This document shows, piece by piece, positions 39,336 to 49,339 of a stretch of DNA of 64,000 bases; position 1 is the first letter of the stretch, and every line of letters starts with the position of its first letter. Under the pieces are notes generated by a model. The model had not been told where the DNA came from, did no database searches, and was given only the letters and a program-made list of their open reading frames with translations. Origin of the DNA: Scytonema millei VB511283 (GTDB lineage Bacteria; Cyanobacteriota; Cyanobacteriia; Cyanobacteriales; Chroococcidiopsidaceae); the NCBI RefSeq assembly GCF_000817735.3, contig NZ_JTJC03000003.1:186001-250000 (forward strand). The letters are read 5' to 3'. Both the position numbers and the translations under genes were made by a program.

Positions 39336-40664
39336 ATGTCATCTACTTCTAGCTTACTCATTCGCCGCGCTCGTATTCTGTTGCCTTCTGGAGAATTTCT
39401 CTTGGGAGATCTTCTGACGCGCGATCGCCAGATCGTTGAAATTGCCCCAAATATTCCTACTCCCAGCGACGCAGCCGTGACGGAAATTGACGCAACGGGT
39501 TTAACTTTGCTACCAGGGGCGATCGATCCGCAAGTCCACTTTCGCGAACCAGGACTAGAACATAAAGAAGATTTATTCACCGCTAGCTGTGCTTGTGCTA
39601 AGGGTGGAGTCACTTCGTTTCTGGAAATGCCTAACACTCGTCCGCTGACGACGACTCAACAAACTCTAGATGACAAGCTACAACGAGCTGCCCAAAAGTG
39701 TTTAGTTAATTATGGCTTTTTTATCGGTGCAACTGCTGAAAATCTCCCCGACTTGTTGACGGCTCAACCTACACCAGGGATCAAGATTTTTATGGGTTCG
39801 ATGCACGGGGCATTATTGGTAGATGGAGAAGCGTATTTAGAAGCAATTTTTGCGCGGGGCGATCGCTTAATTGCCGTTCATGCCGAAGATCAAGCCCGCA
39901 TTAATCAACGACGACAAGAATTTGCTGGCATTCACGATCCGGCAATTCACTCGCAAATTCAAGACAATCAAGCCGCGCTTCTAGCTACGCAATTAGCGCT
40001 CAAACTATCGAAAAAGTACCAACGTCGCTTGCATATTCTCCATATGTCTACAGCTGAAGAAGCTGAGTTATTGCGGCAAGACAAACCGAGTTGGGTAACG
40101 GCGGAAGTTACACCGCAGCACTTGTTACTCAATACCAGTGCTTACGAAACAATTGGAACTTGGGCGCAGATGAATCCACCACTGCGATCGCCTCACGACA
40201 ATGAAGTTCTCTGGCAAGCTTTACTCGATGGTGTCATCGATTTTATCGCTACCGACCACGCACCACACACCTTAGAAGAGAAAGCCCAGCAATATCCCAA
40301 TACACCTTCTGGGATGCCAGGGGTAGAAACATCTTTGCCTCTAATGCTGACACAGGCAATGCAAGGGCGCTGTACCGTTGCCCAGGTATCTCATTGGATG
40401 TCTACATCTGTAGCCAAAGCTTACAAGATTCCTAATAAAGGGGCGATCGCCCCTGGTTATGATGCCGATCTCGTCCTCGTCGATTTGAATAACTACCGTC
40501 CCGTCAGACGAGAAGAATTACAGACGAAATGTGGCTGGAGTCCCTTTGAAGGTTGGAATTTAACTGGTTGGTCTGCCTACACCATTGTCGGTGGTCAAAT
40601 CGTCTACGATCGCGGCAAGTTAAATACTCAGGTTAGAGGGCAAGCTTTGAGTTTTGGCGAGTAG
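39336..40664 (+). CDS. pyrC: Dihydroorotase PyrC
   Basis: 442 aa. Catalyses reversible cyclisation of carbamoyl aspartate to dihydroorotate. The metal site reads DPQVHFREPG, a known subgroup in which the first His is Gln while the second His and the substrate Arg are kept. The metal-bridging Lys is probably in GIKIFMGSMHG; further ligands are VHAEDQ, LHILHMSTAEE and ATDHAPHTLEEK (Asp). The gene is complete and free of repeat inserts, so it is the better candidate for the active enzyme of the two homologues in the window. ATG 39336 is just after a TTACGACTTACCACTT repeat tract. Confidence 0.9.
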   Translation: MSSTSSLLIRRARILLPSGEFLLGDLLTRDRQIVEIAPNIPTPSDAAVTEIDATGLTLLPGAIDPQVHFREPGLEHKEDLFTASCACAKGGVTSFLEMPNTRPLTTTQQTLDDKLQRAAQKCLVNYGFFIGATAENLPDLLTAQPTPGIKIFMGSMHGALLVDGEAYLEAIFARGDRLIAVHAEDQARINQRRQEFAGIHDPAIHSQIQDNQAALLATQLALKLSKKYQRRLHILHMSTAEEAELLRQDKPSWVTAEVTPQHLLLNTSAYETIGTWAQMNPPLRSPHDNEVLWQALLDGVIDFIATDHAPHTLEEKAQQYPNTPSGMPGVETSLPLMLTQAMQGRCTVAQVSHWMSTSVAKAYKIPNKGAIAPGYDADLVLVDLNNYRPVRREELQTKCGWSPFEGWNLTGWSAYTIVGGQIVYDRGKLNTQVRGQALSFGE

Positions 40665-41246
40665 TTGTTGACAGTTATCAGTGAAGAAAGGGTGTAGGGT
40701 GTGGGGTGTGGAGATTTTAAATTTCTTTCTCCGCGACTCTCCGCGACTCTCCCTGATAACCGCTTCAGCAAATTTACGGATATATAGCGAGCCTAAATGA
40801 TTTGTGAATCTGGGATATTGCTGGTTGACGGTTGACGGTTAACGGTTAACTGTTAACCGTCAACCACCACAACGATCGGTTCATGACTCAAATAGAATCG
40901 CTATATTTCTTTAAATAGCTAAATATTAATAAATTCTAAAACTCATATCAAATAATATAATACCGCGAACCTACTGAGGACTTAAAAATAGGGAATGTTA
41001 AGAGTTTCCGACATCAGTAAATTTACGGTGGTAGCTCTATAGAGCTTTATGATTTCCTAAGAATGTTATTCACCTCGACGGGTTAACAATCCTCATTAGT
41101 AGCAGACGATCGCTTTTTTGATTTACTTTTTTAAGTTTAAATTATTGAAGGCGAGAGCTGTGTTGAATTTACTTTTAGCCGTGCTGCAATTATGGGGTTT
41201 GGAAACTTCCTTATTAAAGCGTTTAAGGGTTAGCAAAGTCAAACCC
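40665..41246. other. Intergenic region before the GGDEF gene
   Basis: 582 bp without a gene. It contains GTGTGGG units, two 10-bp CTCCGCGACT units (also at 54808) and the 125-bp inverted-repeat element described separately. The region 40910-41246 is AT-rich and includes an open frame in phase with the cyclase, from a TTG at 41118, that is probably not translated. Confidence 0.6.
40782..40906. mobile_element. MITE-like 125-bp inverted-repeat element
   Basis: The ends ATATAGCGAGCCTAAATGAT (40782-) and, reversed from 40906, ATATAGCGATTCTATTTGAG are about 70% alike over ~29 bp. The interior (about 40822-40866) is itself an inverted array of GTTGACGG and CCGTCAAC heptamers. It has no coding capacity. 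Calling it a MITE is inference. Confidence 0.5.
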
Positions 41247-43481
41247 ATGAGACTACGCCAAAAAATACTGCCAATTGTCGGAACTACTCTAGTTAGCCTG
41301 GTTACAGTTCTTTACACCACCTCGTCTACCGTTTTACTTGGTAGCTTTATCCAGTTAGAGCAACAGGAGACTCGCGCTCGGGTTGAGCGAGTCCAAAAAG
41401 CTTTGGATGAAGAAATTTTTCAAGTCAATCTGATGGCTACAGATTGGGCTGAATGGGACGAAACTTACGTGTTCTTTGACAACTCGAATCAAAGCTATAT
41501 TGACAATACTATAGACGATCGGAGTCTCGCTAACATCCAGCTAAACTTAGCAGCTTTTGTCAATTCATCGGGGGAAGTTGTTTACGGAAAATTTTCCGAT
41601 CCAACTTGTCAAAAATGCTTACCCGTTGATGGCGATCTTCAGCAACATTTGGCTAGCAAGGGACTGTTGCGGCGGGGAGATCGTGCGATCGCCGGATTAA
41701 TTCTGCTCCAACGTACCCCAATATTAATTGCTGTCAGACCGATTCGTAAAACAGATCGGCGCAAATCGAGTCAAGCAGCCTTAATTCTCGGTCGCTATCT
41801 CAACCGCGATGCGATCGCCCGCATAGCCGAACGCACTCATCTCGATTTTGCTCTACACGCAGTTAATGACGATCGCCTACCTGCCGATCTCCAAGCAGCA
41901 AGAACTGCTTTATTGCAGCAGCAAGTTTTGGTGCGTCCTCTCAACGAACAAACTATTGCCGGATACACTCTGATTGAAGATATTTACGGGCAACCTGCTC
42001 TCATTGTGAGCGTTAAAATGCCCAGAAATATCTACCATCAAGGACAAGCTAGCATTCGCTACTTATTTTTATGCCTACTGGTCGTTAGTTTAGTTGTAAG
42101 CGCGAGCGTACTGCTGCTACTCGATCGATTAGTTTTTTCAAGGCTTTCTAGCCTCAGCAGCGATGTTCGCAGCCTCAGCACGGGAGATACCGTTTCCCAA
42201 AACGGATCGGCAAATAAAGATGAGTTATCGAGCCTAGCAGATGCAATCAACCATATGCTGCAAGCCTTAGCAGATTCTCAATGCCAGCAGCGAGCGAGGG
42301 AAGAACGCTATTACAAATACAGCAAAATTTTAACCGAGTTAGCCAAGCGACAAACGGCAGAAAATAGCGACCTCAACGCTCGTTTACGTGAAATTACGGC
42401 AGCAGCAGCCGATACTCTAGAGGTGGAATATGCCAGCGTGTGGGTGTACAGTCCTGGGGGCAGAAAATTGCAGTGTGCGGCTCTATATCAGTGCAGTACT
42501 GCTGGGTATACAACAGGGATGGAGTGGCAAGCGTCAGATTATCCTGCATACTTTAAAGCCTTGCGTCAAGAACGGGCATTAGCAACAGCAGATGTACGCA
42601 CTGAACCCAAAACCAAAAAAATGGCAGAGCGATTTTTGGCAAAACTTGGAATTGGCGCAATGGTCAACGCACCAATTTACCTCAATGGTAGGATTGTGGG
42701 TATTGTCTGCCACGGACACAAGAAAACATCACGCCATTGGTTAATTGAAGAACAAAACTTTACAGCTTCGATCGCGAATTTAGTTGCTTTAGCATTATCA
42801 GCTTGGGAACGACAGCGATCGCAAGTTGCCTTACAGTCAGCCTACGACGAAGTAGAAAATAAAATTCGCGAACGGACTGGAGAATTAGCAGAAGTCAATC
42901 AGCAACTTCGCGCCGAAATTCTCGCATGTCACATCACCGAGAAAAAGTTGATTCATCAAGCTTCGCACGATCCTTTAACTGGGTTGGCTAACCGTACTTT
43001 ATTCATGCAACGTTTAGATAGCGCGCTCGATCGCACTCAACAAGAACACTCTTTATTAGCTGTTTTATTTGTTGATTTGGATCGGTTTAAATCAGTTAAC
43101 GATACTCTCGGACATGCAATTGGCGATCGCTTATTAATCGCAATTTCACATCGTCTACAAGCTTGTCTGCGCCCAGACGACTTAGTAGCCAGGTTAGGAG
43201 GAGACGAATTTACTATCTTACTAGAAAATATTAAAAATACGAATGATGCCGTACATGTTGCCGAGCGCATTCAACGAGAATTAAATTTACCTTTTCACTT
43301 CGGCGGACATACGATCGACACTAGCGCTAGTATTGGTATTGCCTTTAATCTTACAGGTTACGAACGACCAGAAGATTTGTTACACAAGGCTGACCTCACT
43401 ATGTATCGGGCAAAAACTACTGGTAAAGGACGTTATGAAATTTGCGATCGCAATCCGGTCGAGCAGTCGTCGCGGCGATAA
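41247..43481 (+). CDS. Membrane diguanylate cyclase, CHASE4-HAMP-GAF-GGDEF
   Basis: 744 aa from ATG 41247 (MRLRQKILPIVGTTL). The N-terminal helix and a periplasmic CHASE4-type sensor (~45-255; LMATDWAEWDETYVFF is typical) precede a second helix, HAMP (~285-340), a GAF domain (~375-530) and a coiled coil. The C-terminal GGDEF domain is intact: FVDLDRFKSVNDTLGH and RLGGDEFTILLE. An allosteric I-site RPDD lies exactly five residues before GGDEF, so product inhibition by c-di-GMP is expected. No EAL domain. The signal is unknown. It is convergent with the LysE gene. Confidence 0.92.
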   Translation: MRLRQKILPIVGTTLVSLVTVLYTTSSTVLLGSFIQLEQQETRARVERVQKALDEEIFQVNLMATDWAEWDETYVFFDNSNQSYIDNTIDDRSLANIQLNLAAFVNSSGEVVYGKFSDPTCQKCLPVDGDLQQHLASKGLLRRGDRAIAGLILLQRTPILIAVRPIRKTDRRKSSQAALILGRYLNRDAIARIAERTHLDFALHAVNDDRLPADLQAARTALLQQQVLVRPLNEQTIAGYTLIEDIYGQPALIVSVKMPRNIYHQGQASIRYLFLCLLVVSLVVSASVLLLLDRLVFSRLSSLSSDVRSLSTGDTVSQNGSANKDELSSLADAINHMLQALADSQCQQRAREERYYKYSKILTELAKRQTAENSDLNARLREITAAAADTLEVEYASVWVYSPGGRKLQCAALYQCSTAGYTTGMEWQASDYPAYFKALRQERALATADVRTEPKTKKMAERFLAKLGIGAMVNAPIYLNGRIVGIVCHGHKKTSRHWLIEEQNFTASIANLVALALSAWERQRSQVALQSAYDEVENKIRERTGELAEVNQQLRAEILACHITEKKLIHQASHDPLTGLANRTLFMQRLDSALDRTQQEHSLLAVLFVDLDRFKSVNDTLGHAIGDRLLIAISHRLQACLRPDDLVARLGGDEFTILLENIKNTNDAVHVAERIQRELNLPFHFGGHTIDTSASIGIAFNLTGYERPEDLLHKADLTMYRAKTTGKGRYEICDRNPVEQSSRR

Positions 43482-43482
43482 T

Positions 43483-44124
43483 TTATTTTTCTACTCCCGA
43501 TAAAGCAACTCTTATTCCCAGAAGAATTAAAACTGCTCCCATTGCCTTTTCTAAATAATGAGTCACGGAAAACAATTTTCCTTTAAGTATGGGGTGAGAC
43601 ATAACGACTGCCACTAATGTATACCAAGCAAAAGTCATCATTCCCATCTGCAAACCGTACCAAATTTGAATCGGTATGGGTGTAAGCGGATTAATGACTT
43701 GAGTAAATAAGCTTAAAAAGAATAAAGTCACTTTGGGATTGAGAATATTGTTAATAAAACCCATTCTGACGGCTGCTAGTTTACTAAGATCTTGACTAGC
43801 CTGCGAGCGTCTAGCTTGCTCTTCTAGTTGCCGTCTTGGTTTCGCTATGAGTGACTTATAACCAAGGTAAATTAAATAAGCCGCACCTAAATACTTAATT
43901 AAAGCAAATAAAACAATCGATCGCGAGATAATAAAACCAATCCCAATTAAAGAATAACTAGCATGAACCAAAATTCCCAAAGTTAAACCCAGAGCAGAAT
44001 AAATTCCCGTTCGCCGCGAATAAACTAAACTGTTACGACAAATCACCACAAAATCTGCTCCAGGTACAATAATCACTAGAAATTGTAAGATAGCTACGGC
44101 AATTAGTTCAGGTAATAAAGGCAT
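43483..44124 (-). CDS. LysE/RhtB family amino-acid exporter
   Basis: 213 aa with six predicted membrane helices. The family hallmark appears early as VPGADFVVICRNSLVYSRRTGIYSALGLTLGILVH, and NPKVTLFFLSLF marks helix 4. RhtB/LysE proteins export amino acids such as threonine, homoserine or lysine; specificity is not inferable. It overlaps the end of tsaE by 17 bp and is therefore translated from the same transcript. Its stop is adjacent to the convergent cyclase gene (1 nt apart). Confidence 0.92.
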   Translation of the reverse strand: MPLLPELIAVAILQFLVIIVPGADFVVICRNSLVYSRRTGIYSALGLTLGILVHASYSLIGIGFIISRSIVLFALIKYLGAAYLIYLGYKSLIAKPRRQLEEQARRSQASQDLSKLAAVRMGFINNILNPKVTLFFLSLFTQVINPLTPIPIQIWYGLQMGMMTFAWYTLVAVVMSHPILKGKLFSVTHYLEKAMGAVLILLGIRVALSGVEK

Positions 44125-44575
44125 AATCTAATTGAAAATTTCCAATGCATGTAAGTTCAGCTATGCGATCGCGATCGCCTTGATGCATCAGTCGAATCAA
44201 GAGATAATCTAAAGGCTTGTAATCTAACTTTTCTGCCCATTCAATTGCAACAATTCCAGGGGCAAACTCTATTCCTTCCCAATAAATTTCTGGTTGTAAT
44301 CCGGTAATTTCTGTTGGTTCTAAACGATACAAATCGAAATGATATAGAGGGATACGCCCTTCTAAATACTCACTAATTAACGTAAAAGTAGGACTCTGGA
44401 TCGGCTCGGTAATACCCAAACCCGCACCAATCCCCTGCACCAAAGTTGTTTTCCCACTACCGAGATCGCCTTCTAACAAAATCGTACTACCAGCAGGCAA
44501 ACAGCGCCCTAAATTCACACCAAGCGATCGCGTTGCTGCTGCATTTGTTAACGGAAGTACAATTGGCTCTCTCAT
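44108..44575 (-). CDS. tsaE: tRNA threonylcarbamoyladenosine biosynthesis ATPase TsaE
   Basis: 155 aa. TsaE is the ATPase that, with TsaB and TsaD, installs t6A37 on ANN-decoding tRNAs. Walker A is LEGDLGSGKTTLVQGIG, with SPTFTLISEY and YHFDLYRLE characteristic of the family, and VAIEWAEKL near the C-terminus. Length is normal. The 3' end overlaps the LysE gene. Upstream (44585-44706) is a TTATCAG/TTTTGAC heptamer tract. Confidence 0.95.
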   Translation of the reverse strand: MREPIVLPLTNAAATRSLGVNLGRCLPAGSTILLEGDLGSGKTTLVQGIGAGLGITEPIQSPTFTLISEYLEGRIPLYHFDLYRLEPTEITGLQPEIYWEGIEFAPGIVAIEWAEKLDYKPLDYLLIRLMHQGDRDRIAELTCIGNFQLDYAFIT

Positions 44576-44584
44576 TATTAGAGT

Positions 44585-44706
44585 GAGTGGTTATCAGTTA
44601 TCAGTTATCAGTTATCAGTTATCAGTTATCAGTTATCAGTTACTACTGGTTAGTCATAACTTCTTTCTCCTGACTCCTGACTTTTGACTTTTGACTTTTG
44701 ACTTTT
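44585..44706. repeat. TTATCAG and TTTTGAC heptamer tracts
   Basis: Six to seven TTATCAG units followed by TTTTGACT units fill the tsaE to YvcK-like gap. No gene. Confidence 0.85.
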
Positions 44707-44710
44707 AACC

Positions 44711-46099
44711 TCATCCTCTCATCTTACTCGCCCGACTGTACCAGCGAAATAGGACTCCTGCCAAGCGCTGCGGATCGTGGCGTACCAAACCTTGTTCGTC
44801 TTCATCCATGACGTTAGCAAGGATAATGCGTCGCTTTAATTGTGCTACTTCTTCGCGATCGAGAAAAACAGGATGAGAATTTTCTTGAGCATAGCGGATT
44901 AAGCTAGTTTCTGAAGGAGATTGCTTTTGTACCAGTACAGCACTAAATAAATGTCGCCCGCAAGCGCGATCGATCGCGCGAATGTGATCTGCAACAGAAT
45001 AGCCTTGAGTTTCACCAGGTTGAGTCATGATATTGCAGACGTAGATACAGGGAATCGGAGGACTGCCCTTTTGACACCGTTTGGCGATCGCAGCGGCGAT
45101 TTCTGGTACTAACAAATTGGGAATGATACTCGTGTAAAGACTGCCAGGACCAATCACAATAAAGTCTGCTTCCTCGATCGCTTGCAAGGCTTTGGGTAGT
45201 GCTGGGGGATTGGTAGGAGTGCAACCGAGTCTGATAATACTACCCTTAGCATGAGTGATATTAGACTCCCCTTCTATCCGGCGACCGTCCGCTAATTCTG
45301 CCCACAAACGCATATCGCTGAGAGTTGCTGGCAACACTTGACCTCTGACAGCAAGAACGTTGGAACTTGCCGCGATCGCCTGTTCCAAATCTCCAGTAAT
45401 ATCGCTCATAGCGGTCAAAAATAAATTGCCAAAACTGTGTCCGACTAATCCATCTCCAGCTTTGAAGCGATACTGAAATAGTTCTGTCAATAATTTTTCT
45501 TCTGATGCTAGCGCGGCTAGGCAACTACGAATATCTCCTGGGGGTAAAACGCCGATTTCGCGACGCAACCTTCCAGAGGAACCGCCATCATCCGCTACAG
45601 TGACAACAGCAGTAATGTTAGCACTGTATGTTTTCAATCCCCTTAATAGCGTTGATAGTCCCGTACCACCACCCACAACCACAATTTTTGGTCCTCGGTT
45701 TAAGCGGCGATAGTTCAATAGTAAATCGATTAGTTCTTCATCGCCATCTGTGCGGAATACCTCAGTAATTGAACCTACGGTTCGAGATTGCCCCCAGAGA
45801 ATTAACAAAAAGCCCAATAACAAAACTAAAGGACCGCTAATATAGCTAGGTAAAATAGTTGTAACCTTATTTAGGAACCCTTCAACTAATTGAATTGCAT
45901 AAAAAATTGGTGTTAGTTTAATCCAGATTGCCAAACCTAAACCAACAAAACAGACTCCACTAGCACTAATTAATAACCAGCGCTTGATTGATAAACCAGG
46001 AGATAACCACTTAAACCATTGGTTGACACGATAGGGAGTGACAGCGCGGGAGTCCTGCCGAAAATACTTGAGAATTCGTTTAGGAGTATTAAAAGGCAT
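44711..46099 (-). CDS. YvcK/CofD-like (gluconeogenesis factor family) protein
   Basis: 462 aa from ATG 46099 ([13 protein letters not shown]); a longer start would add 28 residues from repetitive DNA. Two N-terminal membrane helices (~45-70 and ~95-115) precede the CofD/YvcK domain: [57 protein letters not shown] and [14 protein letters not shown]. YvcK proteins bind UDP-sugars and are needed for growth on gluconeogenic carbon and cell-wall homeostasis in Bacillus; a function in cyanobacteria is not established. The membrane anchors suggest envelope association. Confidence 0.9.
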   Translation of the reverse strand: MPFNTPKRILKYFRQDSRAVTPYRVNQWFKWLSPGLSIKRWLLISASGVCFVGLGLAIWIKLTPIFYAIQLVEGFLNKVTTILPSYISGPLVLLLGFLLILWGQSRTVGSITEVFRTDGDEELIDLLLNYRRLNRGPKIVVVGGGTGLSTLLRGLKTYSANITAVVTVADDGGSSGRLRREIGVLPPGDIRSCLAALASEEKLLTELFQYRFKAGDGLVGHSFGNLFLTAMSDITGDLEQAIAASSNVLAVRGQVLPATLSDMRLWAELADGRRIEGESNITHAKGSIIRLGCTPTNPPALPKALQAIEEADFIVIGPGSLYTSIIPNLLVPEIAAAIAKRCQKGSPPIPCIYVCNIMTQPGETQGYSVADHIRAIDRACGRHLFSAVLVQKQSPSETSLIRYAQENSHPVFLDREEVAQLKRRIILANVMDEDEQGLVRHDPQRLAGVLFRWYSRASKMRG

Positions 46100-46274
46100 A
46101 ACTGGATACGTGGCAGGTGGACATAACGCAGGTGAATATGATGCAGGTAGAGATATGACAATGTATATCAGACGATCGACCAACTAGAGACTAACTCACT
46201 TTAGAAAACTTGCTGGAGAGAAGTTGCGAAACAATGATAGCAATCTAGACATGGGAATGAGGTAAAAGGGTTCA

Positions 46275-46850
46275 GTGGGATCGAAACAACCAATCGAACA
46301 TCATCTGGAAAAACGCCTAGAAAAACGGATTCTGGGATTAGATCCCGGGCTAGCAATTTTAGGCTTCGGTGCTATTTGTACGCCAGTAGGAGATCCGATC
46401 GCAACAGCAACTTCATTAAAGTCTGCCCCAATTCCGACCCCAGCGATCGCCACTTCGGTCAAGTTGCTCGACTTTGGCATAATTCAAACTGCTGCTAAAA
46501 ACGAGATCGGCAGCCGACTTTGTACGATTTATGAAGATTTACATACCATACTTCAAGAATGGCAACCGGACTTAGTGGCAATTGAAAAGCTGTTCTTTTA
46601 CCGTATGGCTAGTACTATTTCCGTAGCTCAAGCACGGGGAGTTTTAATGCTTGTCCTAGCCCAGCACAACATCCCCTACATCGAGTTTACTCCCGCCCAA
46701 ATTAAGCAAGCGCTGACGGGGTGGGGCAATGCCGATAAACGCGATGTCCAACTCGCAGTAGCCCGCGAATTAAATCTAGACTACATCCCTCAGCCAGACG
46801 ACGCTGCCGATGCTTTAGCAGTAGCCTTAACTGCATGGTTTCAAGTGTAG
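46275..46850 (+). CDS. ruvC: Holliday junction resolvase RuvC
   Basis: 191 aa from GTG 46275 preceded by AGGTAAAAGG. RuvC cleaves Holliday junctions during recombination repair. The four acidic residues are in ILGLDPG, AIEKLFF and [12 protein letters not shown]. The segment between the first two strands ([20 protein letters not shown]) is longer than in other RuvC proteins; a variable loop at this place is common in cyanobacteria. The gene is divergent from the YvcK-like gene. The basic N-terminal extension [11 protein letters not shown] is unusual and may mean the true start is slightly downstream. Confidence 0.93.
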   Translation: MGSKQPIEHHLEKRLEKRILGLDPGLAILGFGAICTPVGDPIATATSLKSAPIPTPAIATSVKLLDFGIIQTAAKNEIGSRLCTIYEDLHTILQEWQPDLVAIEKLFFYRMASTISVAQARGVLMLVLAQHNIPYIEFTPAQIKQALTGWGNADKRDVQLAVARELNLDYIPQPDDAADALAVALTAWFQV

Positions 46851-47050
46851 GGATGGGGAGCGAGGAGCGAGGAGTGAGGGAAAGACAAGGGGGAGAAGTC
46901 GCGCCTGAGCAATTCAAAATTTCCTGACTCCTGTACGGGCGGGTTCACCTAGAATCTCTGCTTAGTACGGAGTTTTTTAGTAAACCCGCCCCTACGACTT
47001 CTGACTCCTTACAAATGACAAATGACGCATGACAAATGACAAATAACAAA
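46851..47050. repeat. GGGCGGGTT hairpin element and heptamers
   Basis: A 63-bp element (46933-46995) has ends GTACGGGCGGGTT and AACCCGCCCCTAC, flanked by GGAGCGA and AAATGAC heptamers. The remaining bases up to devC show no gene. Confidence 0.85.
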
Positions 47051-47115
47051 CTGTCTACTGTCAGAAAAACAAAAGTTGCTGCTCGGTAAGATATTCCTAT
47101 ACACGCTCTTGTCTT

Positions 47116-48357
47116 ATGGTTTCACTCGCTCGTAAAAACCTGCTGGAAGATATTCCTCGCTTTTTGGTAGCGCAAGCAGGAATTATGTTCGCCGTGAGCC
47201 TGGTAACAATTCAAACAGGGATATTCAATGGATTTACGCGATCGGCGGCACAGTTAATATATAATGCCAATGCTGATATTTGGGTAACTTCTGATACATT
47301 AGTTCAGCCAGAACTCAGCTTGCCGCTACCAGCAACAACATTAGACCAAGCTCAGGGAGTAGCAGGAGTAGCACGCGCTGAAGCACTGATTTTTAAGAGT
47401 GCTGTTTGGCGACATTCCAGCAGCGATATCAATTTGGTACGGGTGATTGGTTTCGATCCGCAAGGACAACTATTTAACCCCGACAATTTGATTCAGGGTA
47501 GTAGGCAAGCTTTGCAACAACCTTACACCGCGATCGCCGACACTAGCACGTTGCGATCGCTAAACGTGAGCAAAGTTGGCGATCTGGCAGAACTCGGTTC
47601 TCTACCAGTACGTTTGGTAGGCTTAACTCAAGGCAACCGCTCAATTACTTCCAATCCATTTGTTTTCACGTCTTTAGAGAATGCCAATGCTTATGCAACT
47701 GGCGGTCAGAACGCTAGGTTGTCCTGTAAGTTGCAGACTGGTTCGGAAGACATTCAGTGTACGAGTATACCGACAAATCAGAAGCAGAGTCCTCAAGCGA
47801 AACCGCGCCAGCTAGCAGCTTCAGACACGATTTCTTTTATTTTAATTCGCGCTCAATCTGGGCAAGACCTGCAACAGCTCAAGCAGAGATTAGAAGCAGC
47901 TATACCCAATACCACTGCATATACTCAAGCTGAGTTGATTAAGAAAACACAGCAGTTTTGGCAGCGACGAACGGGGGTTGGTTTTATTTTGGGGTTGGGT
48001 GCAACCGTAGGCATTATCGTAGGGGGCATTATTGTAGGTCAAATTCTCTATTCTTCCGTATCTGACCATTTGCGGGAGTTTGGCACGCTTAAAGCAATGG
48101 GGGCATCCGATTGGACTATCTATGGCGTAATTATCGAACAATCACTTTGGATGGCAGTTTTAGGGTATATCCCTGGTATAGTTCTTTGCTTTGGAGTTGG
48201 TGCATGGACTTTTGCAACGCAAGGTATAACGATCTTGATTACCCCTGCTACGGCAATCGCCGTGTTTGGCATTACGGTAGCAATTTGTGTCGGTTCGGCA
48301 ATCTTTGCCATTCAAAAGGTAACGCGGGTCGATCCGGCAATCGTCTTCAAGGCATAA
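47116..48357 (+). CDS. devC: DevC-type ABC exporter permease
   Basis: 413 aa with an N-terminal membrane helix, a large periplasmic MacB-PCD-like domain (~45-290) and three C-terminal FtsX-type helices (GVGFILGLGATVGIIVGGIIVGQILY, SLWMAVLGYIPGIVLCFG, TPATAIAVFGITVAICVG). The start MVSLARKNLLEDIPRFLVAQAGIMFAV is typical of DevC, the permease of the DevBCA glycolipid/efflux exporter family. The ATPase gene follows 204 bp later. No HlyD-like DevB gene is next to it, so the adaptor must be encoded elsewhere or be unnecessary. The exported substrate is unknown. Confidence 0.88.
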   Translation: MVSLARKNLLEDIPRFLVAQAGIMFAVSLVTIQTGIFNGFTRSAAQLIYNANADIWVTSDTLVQPELSLPLPATTLDQAQGVAGVARAEALIFKSAVWRHSSSDINLVRVIGFDPQGQLFNPDNLIQGSRQALQQPYTAIADTSTLRSLNVSKVGDLAELGSLPVRLVGLTQGNRSITSNPFVFTSLENANAYATGGQNARLSCKLQTGSEDIQCTSIPTNQKQSPQAKPRQLAASDTISFILIRAQSGQDLQQLKQRLEAAIPNTTAYTQAELIKKTQQFWQRRTGVGFILGLGATVGIIVGGIIVGQILYSSVSDHLREFGTLKAMGASDWTIYGVIIEQSLWMAVLGYIPGIVLCFGVGAWTFATQGITILITPATAIAVFGITVAICVGSAIFAIQKVTRVDPAIVFKA

Positions 48358-48561
48358 TTTCCTTCTTCCCAGGGAGAGAAAAAAACTATTTACAATATCT
48401 ATATACAACTTCATAAATGCTTCATTTATTCCGAAAGCTATATAGGGAGAAATAAATAAGGTAAGTAGAATACATTCATGCATTACAAAGATTAATATTT
48501 TTTTCCTGGCTACTCCAAATTTTCGTGAAGTTAAAACCATATCGATTCAATATTTGCAATA

Positions 48562-49335
48562 ATGACAGCCTCTTTAATCAATTTCGCCACTGCAATTAAG
48601 CCTTCAGTCAAGCACCGCAAAAGATCGGCGGAATCGAACTGTGGTGCAAATATCCCAGAATCGTCAGCCATTGTCGCCAAAGGGATAGAGATGGCATTTC
48701 AGTCAGGACAACAGCAGTATCCCGTGCTGAAGGGAATCGACCTTGAAATTCGAGCTGGTGATATTCAATTACTGATGGGACCATCCGGTTCGGGTAAGAC
48801 AACCTTACTCTCAATTTTGGCAGGATTGCTTACGCCAACAGAAGGATGTGTTTACTTGCTTGGCAAAGAAATTACTAGAATGTCCCGTGAAAAGCTGGCA
48901 AAATTTAGATTACATAATATTGGTTTTATCTTCCAAGGTTTTAACTTATTTCCGGCGCTAACGGCAGCAGAAAATGTCGAGTTAGTGCTGAACTATAAGG
49001 GGCTTAATGGTGCGATCGCCCAAAAACAAGCGCGAACTTTGCTAGAACAAGTAGGATTGGGGGCGCAGGTGAACCAAAAACCCAGCGATCTATCCGGCGG
49101 ACAAAAACAGCGAGTGGCGATCGCCCGTGCTTTGGCTGGTAATCCCAAATTGATTATGGCAGACGAACCAACGGCAGCTTTAGACTCTCAAAGCGGTCAC
49201 AACGTGATTCAGTTACTTCGCAATTTGGCGAAAGAGCAAGGTTGCACTGTTTTAATGGTGACACACGACCCCAGGATTATTGACGTTGCCGATCGCGTCA
49301 GTTATTTAGAAGATGGGATGTTAAAGCAACATTAG
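48562..49335 (+). CDS. devA: DevA-type ABC exporter ATPase
   Basis: 257 aa ABC ATPase of the LolD/MacB/DevA group. Walker A is MGPSGSGKTTLLSIL, Q-loop FIFQGFNLFPAL, signature LSGGQKQRVAIARAL, Walker B LIMADEPTAALD, and H-loop MVTHDPR. The first ~40 residues are a variable tail before the ATPase core begins at AKGIEMAFQSGQQQYPVLKGIDL. It pairs with the DevC-type permease directly upstream. An inverted repeat after the stop (49340-49369) may act as terminator. Confidence 0.9.
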   Translation: MTASLINFATAIKPSVKHRKRSAESNCGANIPESSAIVAKGIEMAFQSGQQQYPVLKGIDLEIRAGDIQLLMGPSGSGKTTLLSILAGLLTPTEGCVYLLGKEITRMSREKLAKFRLHNIGFIFQGFNLFPALTAAENVELVLNYKGLNGAIAQKQARTLLEQVGLGAQVNQKPSDLSGGQKQRVAIARALAGNPKLIMADEPTAALDSQSGHNVIQLLRNLAKEQGCTVLMVTHDPRIIDVADRVSYLEDGMLKQH

Positions 49336-49339
49336 AAAT

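Noticed and set aside
40910-41117. Possible structured RNA or riboswitch upstream of the GGDEF gene.
   Set aside because: A few short hairpins can be drawn, but no known consensus was recognised.
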